Source: Gymnothorax reevesii
Lineage: Eukaryota > Chordata > Actinopteri > Anguilliformes > Muraenidae
DNA: 64,000 nt
Direction of reading: 5' to 3'
NCBI GenBank assembly: GCA_029721435.1
Contig: CM056583.1
Location: 84,769,620-84,833,619, forward strand
Shown: piece after piece, positions 35,543 to 47,490 of the stretch
How positions within the stretch are numbered: the stretch's first letter is position 1
How the letters are laid out: every line of letters begins with the position of its first letter
Program-made: the position numbers and the translations under genes
The notes under the pieces: model-generated
What the model was told of the DNA's origin: nothing
Database searches by the model: none
Seen by the model: the letters and a program-made list of their open reading frames with translations, nothing else

Positions 35543-36483
35543 AGCAAACAAATTCTGCATTAAAAAACATACTTTTACGTAAATGCAAATTAAGTAAGAT
35601 CACAGTTTTTTTCATTCCATTTCAAATCACACAGATTTCAGAAATTTCCCGAGTGACATCTGTCAGATCGGACTGAAAAAATTCTAAAATTAGTTTTTGA
35701 CCCCAAATGAAGAAATCCCAAATTTCAGCTTCATACTTTTATGTCGGCATTATGGCCCTGGGAAATTTGGGAGCCCCGCCCACTTTTTTCCTGCCCTTAA
35801 TTTGTAACCATATCTAGAGACCCATAACTTCTCTTTTACATGAGCTACAGGGCTGAAAATTGATAAAAGGGTCATTAGTTGCCTCCTTTCCTGAGCACAA
35901 TGCTTACAAATGGGATACTAATTCAATATTAACAATTTTAACCCTTTAAAACTGGATTTTATTTCATGTGATAATAATTTTTGGGATAGTGGAGGGTCCA
36001 GGTAATTGAGATGTGAGTTTGAAGGCTTTCTGATAAATTCTTCATCAAATATGATGACATTACTGAAACTAAGATGATTTTCAGGGACAGGAGATCATTA
36101 GTGGGGGTATGGTGGGGTCCCAAAAATTGTCACAGGGCAAAAGAACCCTTCAGAACCCACATTTTGGGCAATGACTTCATGTCTCCACTTCAGATAAACA
36201 ATTTGCTTTTAATATGACCAACTTTATGCTAACAAATAGACACATTAACTTTAGGGCCAATAAAAAGTTTGCTTATCCAGCTCCTTCTGTGTGGACAGAT
36301 TTTTTTGAAAAATGGAACCTTTGGTCCACATCTCTTACAAAAATGAATAAGTCTGGAAAGTCTGTCAACTCTGATGAGCTCAGTACTGATGGCTTTGGTG
36401 GTTGAAATCACACTCTAATACCAAATTATGATACACTAAATAACTTATTTGTCACTTATTCGATGGAATTTCATCAAAATCAT
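35543..36483. other. Unassigned
   Basis: No gene recognised. A stretch at 35740-35900 (GGGAGCCCCGCCCACTTTTT and neighbours) looks like interspersed repeat DNA but I cannot name it. Confidence 0.3.
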
Positions 36484-36940
36484 CATGATTTAGCTTGGTC
36501 TGCGCTCAGGGTGAACTTGCATGGAAAGCCAGACCTGGGGATGTTGGCAGAAGTTTTGAATGTCCTCCACTTGTAGACTATTTTCTGAACAGTGGAATGG
36601 CTGATTTTAAATTCTTTTGAGACCTTTTCAAATCCCTTACCAGAGTCATAAGCTGCTACAATCTTCTTTCTGATGGCCTCAGGCAGCTCTTTCGATCTCG
36701 CCACGGTGTTCACTCTCACTTCAACAGTCAGGAGCACGCCAAACTAAATGACTGAGGGTTAAATAGGGTAAGCCTCCTTCCAAATGCTGAGTAACGATGT
36801 TCTAATCATGTGCATCTAATGTGATTCAACTCTGTATGATTTTAGCCATTTTAAGTGGGAACAAATGTGGGGGTGTCCTAATTTATTCCTCACCAGAAAT
36901 GGCTTTTTTTTTTACATCACATTTTACAGAAAGTTTTAAA
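36484..36940 (-). pseudogene. Tc1-like transposase N-terminal fragment
   Basis: The minus frame reads 'ARSKELPEAIRKKIVAAYDSG', then 'VSKEFKISHSTVQKIVYKWR' and 'IPRSGFPCKFT', the two helix-turn-helix modules of a Tc1 DNA-binding domain (about 70 residues). The expected initiator is GTG at 36702-36704, where ATG would be usual, so the start appears mutated. Upstream (36740-36940) is the leader and terminal repeat region, with GGGGGTGTCCTAATTTATTCC. The catalytic domain is missing to the left. A ~1 kb LTR begins 20 bp beyond its right end. Confidence 0.75.
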
Positions 36941-36960
36941 AAGTGATGTGAGGTTAGGTA

Positions 36961-37940
36961 GACACCAGAGGCGAGGTGAAGAGGAATAAGGAGTTTAATA
37001 AAACAAAAACAAACAGGCACGAGGGCCAACGAAAAACTCGGCCCAAAGGGTTGCAAAATACAAACTAAGGTAAGGTTCAGAGCTGAGAATTAAGATCAGA
37101 AAACGACAAAAAACAAAAGCCACTGGAAACTCCATGGAGATAAACAAGAACAGAAATGAATAACGAGACTAAGAATGCAGAAGGCTATATACAAAATGAC
37201 TATGAAAACACAGACTAGAACAAGACTTGGGAACATGAGCTTGAGCAAGACCGTGGGAGCATGAACTTGGAACAAAACTTGAGACACTGTCTGCCAGCCA
37301 ACCTCCACCGCATCCAGATAAAGGGTAAGAAATCAGAACACATGAGGGGTAACACCTGGAGAAGGAGAACAAGAGGCAAGATCATGAGACAAGGACAGAG
37401 ATTGGTGGACAAGACTTGCTCATTAAGAGAATGAGCGGCTCAGCTTAAGTACCAATTAAATATGCAGTTTGAAAGCAGCATGAATGTTGAGAACAGAAAA
37501 GCACAGCAAGACTTGAAATAGTAAAGCAGGAATCATGACAATAAACTTCCTGTCTAAATTAGTAATATTAGTAATGTGCCTATCTAATGAATTACACCAC
37601 CCAGTGACTGTTAGTAAATGTTAGTAACTTAAAAACAGTTAATTGTCAATTAAGCTTAGACAGCCCCGAATCAGCACAGCACAGAAGGAAGGGGGAAATA
37701 CCAAAGCCAACCAGAGCTCTGAAATGTGCAACAACGAAGACACGGGGCGGAACGCAGACAAGCGGTGGAGTGGCTTGACAGACCTGGCGAAAACAGAAAC
37801 ATAGGAAAGTAAGAACGTGAACAATGAATGTGAAACATGAAATGCAAAAACCTGATACAAGAAACTGTTAAAAACTGTGACATGAACTATGAAACTATGA
37901 AACTATGAACTATGGAATCTTGAACATGAAACTGTTAAAA
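36961..37940 (-). mobile_element. Solo LTR (copy 1), about 980 bp
   Basis: It is nearly collinear and highly similar by eye to 49532-50526. Both start GACACCAGA and share ACGAGGGCCAACGAAAAACT, CCAGCCAACTTCCACCGCATC-type wording, AGCCAACCAGAGCTCTGAAA and ATGAAACTGTTAAAA. Read on the minus strand it ends with an AATAAA-type signal close to the terminus. This copy lacks the last ~45 bp found in copy 2 and breaks off in an A-run (37935-37945). No gag or pol is adjacent. The family is probably gypsy. Confidence 0.7.
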
Positions 37941-38989
37941 AAAAAACGACTCACTTGCTTTTGCGCTTCTCGATTGTTTAAATTAGAATGAAGAAAGACG
38001 AGATTCGCAACAAGAATCCGCAATTCAATAACGGTGATTGAAATGCAACCTCGATATCACTTGTTTTGTTTCTCGTCTTACTATCACAAGGACAACTGGC
38101 CAAAGCTGATAATGCTGAATTAAGTTTTTCTAGTTCACGGAATGTCAATTTCAATTCATGATTGAAAACACGTCAAACAAATTGTTAATTGACAGGCATG
38201 CTCTACTCCTCCTCCAGTTTCAGGTCATCAAACGTCAGCGTGTTCTTTATTTGTCTGTTGCCCTGAAGTACATATTAAGAATTAAATGCCGCGTGGTACT
38301 TCTCATGTTTATGGCAGAATCGGCAACACATTCAGGCCTTGTCACTCTGTAATCAAATGACCGCCCTTATTATATAAAGGTTTCCACTGACAATTGGAAA
38401 TTCTATGAAGCCGGAAAACAATTAAACTAATCAGCAAGAGTATTTAACCTGTCAAAGTCAGTGCCAGGACAAGTCTCAGGCCTTCTGGAAGACTGTTCCA
38501 ACTATGCTCAATTGAATGCTGCTTCATGTTTTGTCTATGCTAGCCTCCTGATGGCCGAATCTACTGGCCACTGTGATTAATCGTTGCAGCCTTTTTACAG
38601 CAGCCTTTTAGAATTATGGGTGAAGAAACCGTAACAATCATTTTATATCGATGGCTACTGCTTTATTTACCCATCCTTGACGTGTCAAAGGCTTGATGTG
38701 CAAAGGAACAATTAAGCCACGGCACTCAACTCCCTCATTAATGTAAATTGGGCCACATTGTTGATTGAAGTATGGAAAGTGTAAGACGAGGGAATCTGTG
38801 CTCTGTTGAGGAAATCATGGCTTCCATACAGCACATTGTTTAATTGTGGCAGAATGAAAGAGCACGTCATCAGCGCAGTCCTCTCGTGCGAATAAACCAT
38901 TTCATCTGGGAAAACCACAACCCCCTTCAGATCTTCAATGAAGACGCAATAATGAACCGTTACAGGCTTCCTTGAGGGGAAATTCAATG
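37941..38989. other. Unassigned, complex AT-rich sequence
   Basis: No mobile element or exon is recognised between the LTR and the Harbinger transposase. The texture resembles the element-poor blocks and could be regulatory. Confidence 0.2.
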
Positions 38990-39873
38990 GTTGCTTGGTC
39001 TTATTTCACCGGCTATTACCCATGCAACATGGCGGAATTTCGCCCTGACACCCGAGGTCCAGCTACTGGCACCACTGCGGTTCTACACCACGGGAAGCTT
39101 CTTTCGGGTCCTTGTTGATGGTCAAGGCTTCTGTCTGCAGGTGCGTGCAGGCTGTCACCAGTGCGCTCCTACGATATGCCCCTGACCGCATCTTATTTCC
39201 CAGAAGCCGGTCTTACATGTTGAAAATACAAGAAGCCTTTCTGGAGAAGTGCAACGTCCCACAAGTCCTGGGGCTGGTGGATGAAACACTCATCCACAGT
39301 CACTCCATCTGAGGATGCCCATCGATATTTTTGCTGAAAGGGATACGGTGTCGTCAACTGCCAGGTGGTGTGTGATTATCAGGGTCTGATCACGGATATA
39401 GTGGTGCGATGGCCAGGGAGCACACGCGACTCGTTTGTGTTCTCAAATTCCTCCATTGGTCAGGCGATGGCGATGAACCCCATTCGCTGGCATTTCCTTG
39501 GGGACAGTGGGTACCCACTTCAGCGATATTTATTTACTCCAGAGGTAAATCCCACGACAGCCAGTGAGCTTGCATTTAATGAAGCTCATCGGGTGGCCAG
39601 GAGCATAGTGGAGCGCCCTCTGGGGAGATGGAAGTAGCGCTGCAGTTGCACAAGTACAGTGGCATCCTTCACTTCTATCCACCCAAGTGCTGTGGAGTTA
39701 CAACAGTTGCAGTGATGCTGCGCAACACTGCTCTACGGGCAAAGACCCCCTTGGAGGAGGAGGAGGATGCAGCGGCGGCGGCTGGTGACAGATTGGTAGG
39801 CCTGCATCAAAGAGATGCGGAGTATACGGCTGGTTTCCGAACACGTCAGCAAGTTATTGAACATTTTTTTTAG
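38990..39873 (+). pseudogene. HARBI1-type (PIF/Harbinger) transposase pseudogene
   Basis: Pieces in all three plus frames follow the Harbinger transposase: 'LLAPLRFYTTGSFFRV', 'RILFPRSRSYMLKIQEAF', 'VPQVLGLVDETLIHSHS' (first catalytic Asp), 'VVCDYQGLITDIVVRWPGS', 'RDSFVFSNSSIGQAM' (second Asp), 'LGDSGYPLQRYLFTP', 'RSIVERPLGRWK' (Glu), and the end 'AEYTAGFRTRQQVIEHFF' with a stop at 39871-39873. The longest unbroken block is 39365-39637. At least four frame changes and a stop after GRWK inactivate it. The N-terminus is missing. Some ancestral Asp and Glu positions are still readable. Host HARBI1 is unlikely, because of the decay and the attached transposon 3' end. Confidence 0.85.
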
Positions 39874-40352
39874 AACACGCCCTTTTGTTCCCCTGGTTGC
39901 ATCAAACACCACAGCCAATTGTTTTCTACAAGCCGCTTTTAATGGGGTCTGGGTTTTTTCTTTTTAAGTTTGCTGAATACTGACATTGTTTTGTGCTAAT
40001 GTAGTTATTACAATTGCGATTATGTCAAATGTTCATCTTTCGGTTATTGTATTATGATAATATCGCTATTCAAATTTCAAGAGTCACTACTTTCATTCAC
40101 GAACTGCGTCATTGGCCATGATTAAATTCAATAAAATTAAAAGAACATGAACTCAGAGGAAAATAAATTATAATGGTTTGCAATGACACCAGTGGTTTTA
40201 CAATGCACTTAGCTTCCTATGAGTGGTCTTCAGTACTCTGAGAGAATCTTAAGTTACGGTGGTTTTTGGAGACGCTACTCAAACGTAAAATGCTTCGTAA
40301 GAGGGATTCTACAACCATTGTAGCGATAAGATGCTTTTGTGGAACGAGGCCC
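38990..40352 (+). mobile_element. PIF/Harbinger element, 5'-truncated
   Basis: It consists of the transposase pseudogene (to 39873) followed by a 3' non-coding part ending TTTGTGGAACGAGGCCC at 40352. That wording is consistent with the terminal repeat of fish Harbinger elements (inverse GGGCCTCGTTCCACAAA). No matching left terminal repeat was found within 1 kb, so the 5' end is missing. Confidence 0.65.
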
Positions 40353-43300
40353 AAGCTTTTATAGGGTGTCATAATTTTTTCATATGACTGTCAGTAAATG
40401 TCATGCTTTGTAAAGAGTGAAATAACACATCCTTATTCAGCATGTGATGCCAGATGTGACAATGACAATGTGCTAGTGGCTAAATGCTATAAAGGGTGAC
40501 ATCCTTTACAAAGGATGACATTTGCTTATGCGTGATTTATGAAGGCATTATACATGCTGTGTAAAGCCTTTATTAACAACATTTCATCTAAAGTACGACC
40601 CATATTAGGTGTAAGATTCTCCAATTAAACTAACCCACATTTTTGAGCTCAGGATGAAACTGTACGGCCTTGACATAACCCACCCACACGCACACAAAAG
40701 TAAACTCCAAGCAGAGTAGCCCAGCCAAGATTCAAATCGTCATGCTGTGAAGCAACAGCATTATCCACCGCACTGTCATTTTATCAAATGAAATGCTGAA
40801 CGTTTCCTAATGATGAAAAATCTACCCAAGTGTCTTGCACTGTTTTTTGTGCCGTGAGGACTAGAATGAAAATTGGAAAAATGATGCAACCATTTTAATG
40901 CACTTTTTTAATTTCATCTTTGCAAACTACAGCCATCACAGCGAGGATCCTTCAGTTGTCAGGCAAGAGAATTACTCTGCTCTTACATGCGGCACAAATT
41001 AGACATGCTACTCACCATACTGATTAGTATTTAAATCTCAGGACCCTCATTTGCCAAATATTGCGCTTGCCATAGACGGCAATGCACTGATTCAACAACA
41101 GGACTTCGGTTTGTTAGCCCCACTCCTCCCATTATCACCATGGAAACGCGGAAATGGAAGCGGCTGCATTACTGAAAGTTAAGAAGAGTGAGTGCCGGTA
41201 AGGATTAAATAGTCTCAGTAGGACTGAGTGGCAATTTATCACTGCTTTTTACACAATATCAGAGGGGCAAGGGAGTCCATGCAGGATGGCTGTTCTTCAT
41301 TATTAAACATAGAAATGACAGTGATACACTTCCCTATAGTCACACAACTGATGGATCGCTATTGGCATCATGTCATGCAGAAAGGAAGAAGACACATGTA
41401 AAAACTGTGCAGAAAAGTGTACCAATTTACCAACCACTTTTCCCTGTTTGTACGAAGTATACATTCATCAAATCTATTTTCATGTTACTGCCAGCCGTGA
41501 GAGCGACGACAGGTATTGTTTTCCCTCGGTGGTCTTGGAAACTCATTGAAACGGGAGCGAATAATACAGAAGCCATTTTGGATCCTGTGCCATGTGCTAC
41601 TACATCTGTCTGTCGATAGATTTTAGCATCAAACCCTACAAGATGCAGTCATGAAACTTTACACTCAAGTTGAGATCAAAACTAAAGGCCAGTTTTAAAG
41701 CTGGATGTGATCTGAACCAGGGCACCAGTAGTAAGGGATTGAAAAGTGTGGCTGGTGTGATCCTGTCGCAAGATGGTCTCCAGTCGAATTACCAGCCAGG
41801 ACAGCATCGGCTATGTCACGACTCGGCTCAAAAGCCATGACAAGAAGGGAGATGCATTTAATAAGCAAAATCCAATTGATTAAAGACAACCAAATGTAAC
41901 AAAAAAGACTGCGCAAAAATGGGGCGTGAAAGTCAGTAATGTAGGTGAGTGGATGTGTGCAAAAGTAATAAAACAGCGTGGCATGCAACCTGGCCAAAAA
42001 CAACAAACAAAAGTAAAAAAGGAGATAGACCCCCCCCCCAAGGTGGGAAATGGGAACATTTTACTATCTCAGTGAAGGAGGCAGGTGCTCTCCTTTCTTT
42101 CTCTCAATGACTGCTAGCTCTGCCCACCAGGCACCTGTAAATGAGCCCCTAGCATGATGACATATGCGCAATGCATTATTGGATTGTAGTGGGGTCGTGC
42201 TATCTTGCTCTGCACATTAACAGATACGGTGTAGCAGATGAGATTATCTAAGTTTGGTTGTATATGTGAAGTTGCATCATACTTATTTAATTAGCAAAAA
42301 TGCACGGCATCGCACGGTCCTGAACAATCCTGACTGAACGTTGCTTCTTTCAATTAGCTGGCTAACCAGGTAATCTAGCAAATTAAAATGATTAGCAATT
42401 CAGTCAACGCCTTACGAAGGGTCAATGTCATCAACAGTCATACAAGTGATGTCCGTTTTGTGTTACTGGCTCAGTTGAAGTGTACCATACCAGTGTTACT
42501 TGAGCATACCTTCATTTCTAGCGCATATCTTCATTCCACATCTGCTGTAGCCTGCTGGCTGGCAACTAATGGCGCTACATGAAAACAGTGATGGTAACAG
42601 CTTGTCTTTCATGTAGCTCTGTAGCTAGCAAGCAAGCTAGCTATTGTAGATGTAAAATAATGCTGGCTGGGTAGGAATAATTTAGGCATTGCCTCTACTC
42701 GCTAGCTAAAACACATTCTCTGGATAGATCCCGACTTTATAAACGGCACCTCACCCTCGTTACATCATATTTGATTAACATGCAAAAAGATACTGCATCG
42801 CAGGGTCCAATACAATCCAGTGAGAATGTACACTGCTGTTGATACAAACGAGACGGAATGGACTCAAAGGCAGTAATGAGTATCAGTATGTGCATTAAAC
42901 TACATAACAATAAGGTCAGAGAATATTCTCAGTACAGTCTCTTAGCACAAGTGTAGCAAGCGATTTCGATTTTATTGTTGTTTGGCCTCAAAACTCCATT
43001 CAGTGTAATTTCCCGCACACTTCTGTGGCAGTTCAGCACCTCTGGCATCCTCATTCGCTATAATACAAAACCAATACCTGCTGCCATTTTTGTCTTTACA
43101 AGACCCAAATTCAATCCCAAAATTCCATGCACAGACTGCTACTTCACGTCATCGATCAACGGGTCCATTGATGCAAGCATCAGATGCAAGCAGGGCAGGG
43201 GGCCATAACACCTCCCCCAATAAAAACATGGTCCTAAAGGGATCCATGGACACATTAATACACACATAATGCAAGGCCCTTGCTCATCCGGCCCCTTCTA

Positions 43301-44119
43301 ACACTGTGGACTGCAGTGCTGGTACTGTAGCAGTCCCGAGGCACTTTCTGGCTCTGTGGAACAAGCAGGAATTGAGCATTTGCCATAAGTATGCAGCAAG
43401 ACGTGAATTATTACCCTCAAATGGAGCTTCTCCAATAACAAGAAACTTACCCCTGGTCTTCATGCAGTTACTTGTGGTCGGTATTTATGCACTGAAACCC
43501 ATTGGGTTGAAGTCGCCCAGTAAACTGGCAACCCAGCAGACACTGTGGATGTGCCTCCAAGACAAATGCTACAACCCACGTTCACCGCAACCCTGCAGAA
43601 GAATAATAAACCAATGAAAGCCAAAATTGGTGACGCTGCTGCCACCTAAGGGGACAACTCCAACTCACTCTTGAGTACCAAGCGATTAATACTCCTCTTC
43701 CCTTGGAAAACTCACCATCAGGACAATAAAATAAAAAAGAGGCCCAAAATCACTCTGCCACTCATAGCTAGAATTCATTTCATCTCAGCATGTCACAGTG
43801 CCTCTTTCCAAAGGAACCATTTGCAGTTACCCAAATAATGCACATCTAGAATGTCAGCTTGCCTACAGCACGCCAGACACTATTTCAGTCATTACATGCT
43901 AAGACTCCATACCAAAGCAAGTGACAGGCCGAATGAAAGAACAATTAGACACACCAGCACACAAAACAAACATTTTATTCTTAAAAAGACAAGTTCACCT
44001 TGTCTCAAGCCATCTACGTTTGTAATAACTGGCAATAACTGTTTCACATTGCTCTGCCAACTATTCTTTGCACAATTGTTCTCACTCTGCCATATTAGAG
44101 GGTTTTCGAGAATCAACTG
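40353..44119. other. Mostly unassigned; possible LTR-like fragments
   Basis: No gene is recognised. The part at 40900-41200 looks unique and contains ACCATGGAAAC, half of an RFX-like site. The part at 41690-42040 is rich in A-tracts and ends in a C9 run, like reversed LTR tails. The part at 43190-43270 (CCATAACACCTCCCCCAATA) resembles wording found beside fish LTR elements. None can be bounded. Confidence 0.25.
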
Positions 44120-44501
44120 TTAGTGTAAGGTCATGTAACAGCCTCTCCGTTGGATTGAAGTCAAGACTTTGCCTGGGCCAATCCAAGACCATCATTATGT
44201 TTCTTTTGAGCCATTCAGAGGTGGACTTGCTTAGATGCTTGAGATCATTTACCTGCTGGATAACTCAACTGTGCTTAAGCTTCAGGTCACAAACTGAAGG
44301 CTGGACATTCTCCTTCACAATCTTCTGGTAGAGAGCAGACTTCATGGTTCCATCAATTATGGCAAGTTGCCAATGTTCTGAAGCTGCAAAGCAACCCCAG
44401 ACGGTCACACTACCACCTCTGTGTTGGTATGAAGGGCAGTTCATCCATTTAATTAAGCAGATGAAGCAGAGCTTAATATACAAAGAGGCATTAAAATGCA
44501 A
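44120..44501 (-). pseudogene. Tc1-like transposase catalytic-domain fragment
   Basis: The minus frame reads 'RGGSVTVWGCFAASEHWQLAII', then 'TMKSALYQKIVKENVQPSV' and 'LKLKHS', the segment between the first and second catalytic Asp of a Tc1 transposase. Further along (44130-44260), in shifted frames, 'LKHLSKSTSEWLKRN' and 'SLDFNPTERLLHDL' follow, the last containing the catalytic Glu position. The N-terminal domain and ends are missing. It is a different lineage from the plus-strand fragment 260 bp to the right. Confidence 0.78.
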
Positions 44502-44759
44502 GAAGCAACAATGGACAAAATTTTGTGAAAATAATGTAATAAGGAAAAAATAAGAGTATTACCTCACAAATGGCGAATTCTGACAAATGGGTAAATCAAC
44601 AGGCCACGTGCGACAACAATAGTCTGATTCATGAGCCGCTCCCCAGAGGATCCACAAAAAGGAGAGTGAGTGTAGAAATGCTGCGTTGCTCAACATTAAC
44701 CCTAGCTATAAAAATCCTGCCTTCAAAACTTAAGTTTGTGAAAAATCATGATGCTATGA

Positions 44760-45165
44760 TTGACTCAACAGAACAGGGATCAGGCGAATGGAATGCTGAT
44801 GGCCGGAATGAGTACAGCGAGAGATGTGGCACACTTTGGAGTGCATTGTGTGACTGTTTCAGGTCTCCGAATGTGGCATAGACAGACAGGAAGCCCCCGA
44901 GATGGACCGCAATCTAGGCAACAACGCTTGCGTGCGCAGGACCGTAGCACTCGTGCGATGCACGTTCGAGACTGCTTTTGTCTAGCAACGTTGACTACTG
45001 CGAAGGCTCCTGAAAGACAGTGTGACCATATCAGCTCTCATTCGGTGCAAAAGCATCTCCAGGATGAAGACATCTCTTCATATAGACCACGTGCTGGGAT
45101 GGTCCTGACGGATCGCAGACGGGCTACTCGTCGTCAGTGGGGACAGGCATGTTCCAGAAAAACAG
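44760..45165 (+). pseudogene. Tc1-like transposase N-terminal fragment
   Basis: 'AGMSTARDVAHFGVHCVTVSGLR', 'RQTGSPRDGPQSRQQRLRAQDR' (in part), 'LQDEDISSYRPRAGMVLTDRRRATRRQWGQ' (in part) follow a Tc1 lineage whose DNA-binding half reads 'GMS.RDVA..FG...TVSRL..R...TGS..DRPR.GRPR'. The last block corresponds to the region just before the first catalytic Asp. Beyond about 45165 the similarity stops, so the catalytic half is missing. One frame remains open for 145 codons, although the protein is incomplete. Confidence 0.72.
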
Positions 45166-45251
45166 GCCAAATTGTCAATGGGGTCATATTATTTTAGTAA
45201 CGGATTGCGCTACTTGCTTTATGTGCCTGTCACCATGGACACATTGCATCT

Positions 45252-45767
45252 ACACTCTTAAAAAAAGGGTTCTTGAGGGTGCTATGTAGAACCATTGGGG
45301 TTCCTTGCTAAAGAAATGGAACCTTTAGCTCAAAAAAGGTGCTATTTCCAGCACGAGTGGATTGTTTGAACTTCAACGTCCGTTTATGGAACCTTCCAGG
45401 AGACACTCATCCTACACCCCCAAACTGTTCCTGATGTGTAGGTTGGCGCTTGCATGGCAGCCTCTGCCATCAGGTGCGGAGGCATAATGGTAAAATGCTT
45501 TGGGGTCATGTCATGTGATTAGAAAGCACGATATAAATGCAGTCTATTTACCATTTCAACTGAAAAATAAAGTTAAAAGGTCTGGGGTATGAATGAACTT
45601 TTTTAATGTGCTATGTAGAAGCCTTTTATAAAAAAAAAAATGTATGAGTTCTTTAAATTGAACCCTCTGAAATGGTTCTATATAGAACCTTTTGAGGGTG
45701 CCATATATGTACTAAGCTATAGAACCTTTAAAGGTTCCTTCTGGAACCTTTTGTTTTTAGAGAGTAC
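45252..45767. mobile_element. AGAACC-type palindromic element
   Basis: ACACTCTTAAAAAAAGGGTTC at the left and GGAACCTTTTGTTTTTAGAGAGT (quoted in part) at the right are inverted copies. The body repeats GGTTC/GAACC words and includes a perfect 16 bp palindrome GGTTCTATATAGAACC at 45674-45689. This is a well-known type of non-autonomous fish repeat. Its middle has been invaded by a SINE fragment. Confidence 0.65.
45436..45560 (+). mobile_element. SINE-like fragment inside the AGAACC element
   Basis: GTTGGCGCTTGCATGGCAGC, CTCTGCCATC and the tail AGAAAGCACGATATAAATGC, then AGTCTATTTACCATTT, match the body and tail of a common fish SINE (usual tail GAAAAGCGCTATATAAATGC). The head is missing. Confidence 0.55.
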
Positions 45768-46219
45768 AAACAGTGTATGGTTATCTGTGCCAAATCTGAC
45801 CCCTGAGGCCAAATTTGAAATTTAACATGAACCGCAGTTTGGCTAGATAGCTTTTCAATGGGTGATTGATTTGCATTCGTTATTGGTCAAATGACCTTTT
45901 GTTCCAAAATTTGAAGCCCTGTTTCGCCCATTTGAATCAACAGTGCGTGTCCTTGTGCGTTCATGTGAAGATGAATGACAGTAGGCCTGACAAATTACAG
46001 TGTTCGATCACTATCACCACATTCCGTCTCCTCTCAGGGCTACACACTTCTTATGCTAAGTTATTTTGCCAGTCAACAAAAGAGATTACTACGAGATCGC
46101 AGAAATGCGTGTTTTTTCAATTATAATGATTCTGGATACGTGTGACTCGTGTCATTTGCTAACATATTTTCATCTTTCAAAAAAGTATGGCATCTGGTTA
46201 GCATAGTCTCGCTCATGAA
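45768..46219. other. Unassigned
   Basis: No gene or element recognised. Confidence 0.3.
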
Positions 46220-46560
46220 CTGCATGCCTTTCACATCCTTGGTGTTCTATTCCCCACCCCTTGTGTGGTTCTTCCATTTTCCCTTCCTTATTATCCCTGC
46301 CACAAGGTGGAATTAGTGTTGTCCTTCCTTCTGTCCATCTGTCCACGTGTCTGAGTCTGTGCACGTGTTCGTTCTTTGCACTGCTTTTCCGGGCCAGAAC
46401 TCATAAATCGTTCAATATTTCTCAACAGAATTTAATATATGAATACATCTTATTGTCCAGGCCATAATTCAACCACCCCGCTCTTTTCATGGCTGGAACT
46501 CCTAAATGCCGCAACAAAATTTAATATACGGATCAATCTTATTGAGTAGATGATCCTTAC
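46220..46560. repeat. GTCCGTC-type dispersed repeat with internal duplication
   Basis: CTTCTGTCCATCTGTCCACG is followed by two diverged copies of a ~70 bp unit, with landmarks AGAACTCATAAATCG..CAACAGAATTTAATAT..ATCTTATTG (46396-46456) and GGAACTCCTAAATGCCG..AACAAAATTTAATAT..ATCTTATTG (46494-46544). It appears related to the arrays at 46866-47490 and 57010-57240. Class unknown. Confidence 0.5.
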
Positions 46561-46865
46561 CATACTTCCGTCCATCTTTGGCCTGTCTGCCCCTCCCTCC
46601 TCCGCTGTGTGTTTCCTGCCTGATGTCAGCCATCCCATGGTGGGGGATTTGAGTATTTCATGCTTGTTGTCAATCGGTGTCGTGTACTTATGTCGCACGG
46701 TCTGTGTCATGCCTCGCTGAATTGTCTTGTTCCTTCATTGTTGTTGTTCTAGTCTTTGTCTAAATATGAGCCTTTCGCTCTCCTGCCTTCGGAAACAAGT
46801 AAAAATATAGGGCACTGGCGGCCCCAGAATCTCCCGCCGTTATGATAAACAAAATATTAAAGTTT

Positions 46866-47490
46866 TTGTTGATGGACGCAGGCATGGACGGACGCACCCA
46901 CGCACGGATAGAGCCACGTACCATAGCTCCCGTGCCACTCGGGCGGCAGGATTTAATTAGGAGCCTGTAACTTAAAATGTTGGTAAGATAAAGCAAATTG
47001 TTGAAGTTTTTGATGATATTTTTAGGCCAGTGACCTTGAAAAAATAGGCCCAAGGTCACCTTTGGGCACGTCATCGGACTTTATGAAATTAATGTTTAAT
47101 AAAAGTTACTGAAGCCTGTTACTGAAAAAGTTGATGAAATAAAAATAGGCCAAGGTCACCTTTTGGAACATCATTTGTAGGGCTTTATGAGATGCATGAT
47201 CAGTAAAAATTATGAGCCTGTATCTAAAATAGTTGATGAGATACAGCAAATTGTTGAAGTTTTTGGTGATATTTTTAGGCCAGTGACCTTGAAAAAATAG
47301 GTCAAGGTCACCTTTAGGCATGTCATTTGTAGGGCTTTATGAGATGCATGTCCAGTAAAAATTAGGAGCCTGTAACTGAAATCGTTGATGAGATAAAGCG
47401 AAGTGTGTTGACGGACGCATGCATGAAAGCACACACGCACGCACGGACGGAGCCCAATACTATAGCTCCCGCACCACGAGCGGCGGAAGC
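46866..47490. repeat. Tandem array of ~165 bp units between ACGGACGG-rich direct repeats
   Basis: Units of roughly 165 bp recur from about 46960 to 47400. Each contains GCCTGTAACT, GTTGATGAGATA, TTGAAGTTTTTGGTGATATT, CAGTGACCTTGAAAAAATAG, CAAGGTCACCTTT and TTTGTAGGGCTTTATGAGAT. One unit is shortened. The array is bounded by direct repeats of about 80 bp, each with TTGA.GGACGCA, CGCACGCACGGA, TATAGCTCCCG and CACGAGCGGCGG-like wording (46870-46950 and 47408-47487). No protein is encoded. Confidence 0.75.

Noticed and set aside
38990..39873. Host HARBI1 gene
   Set aside because: Multiple frameshifts and stops and an attached Harbinger 3' terminal repeat show a transposon copy rather than the single-copy host gene.
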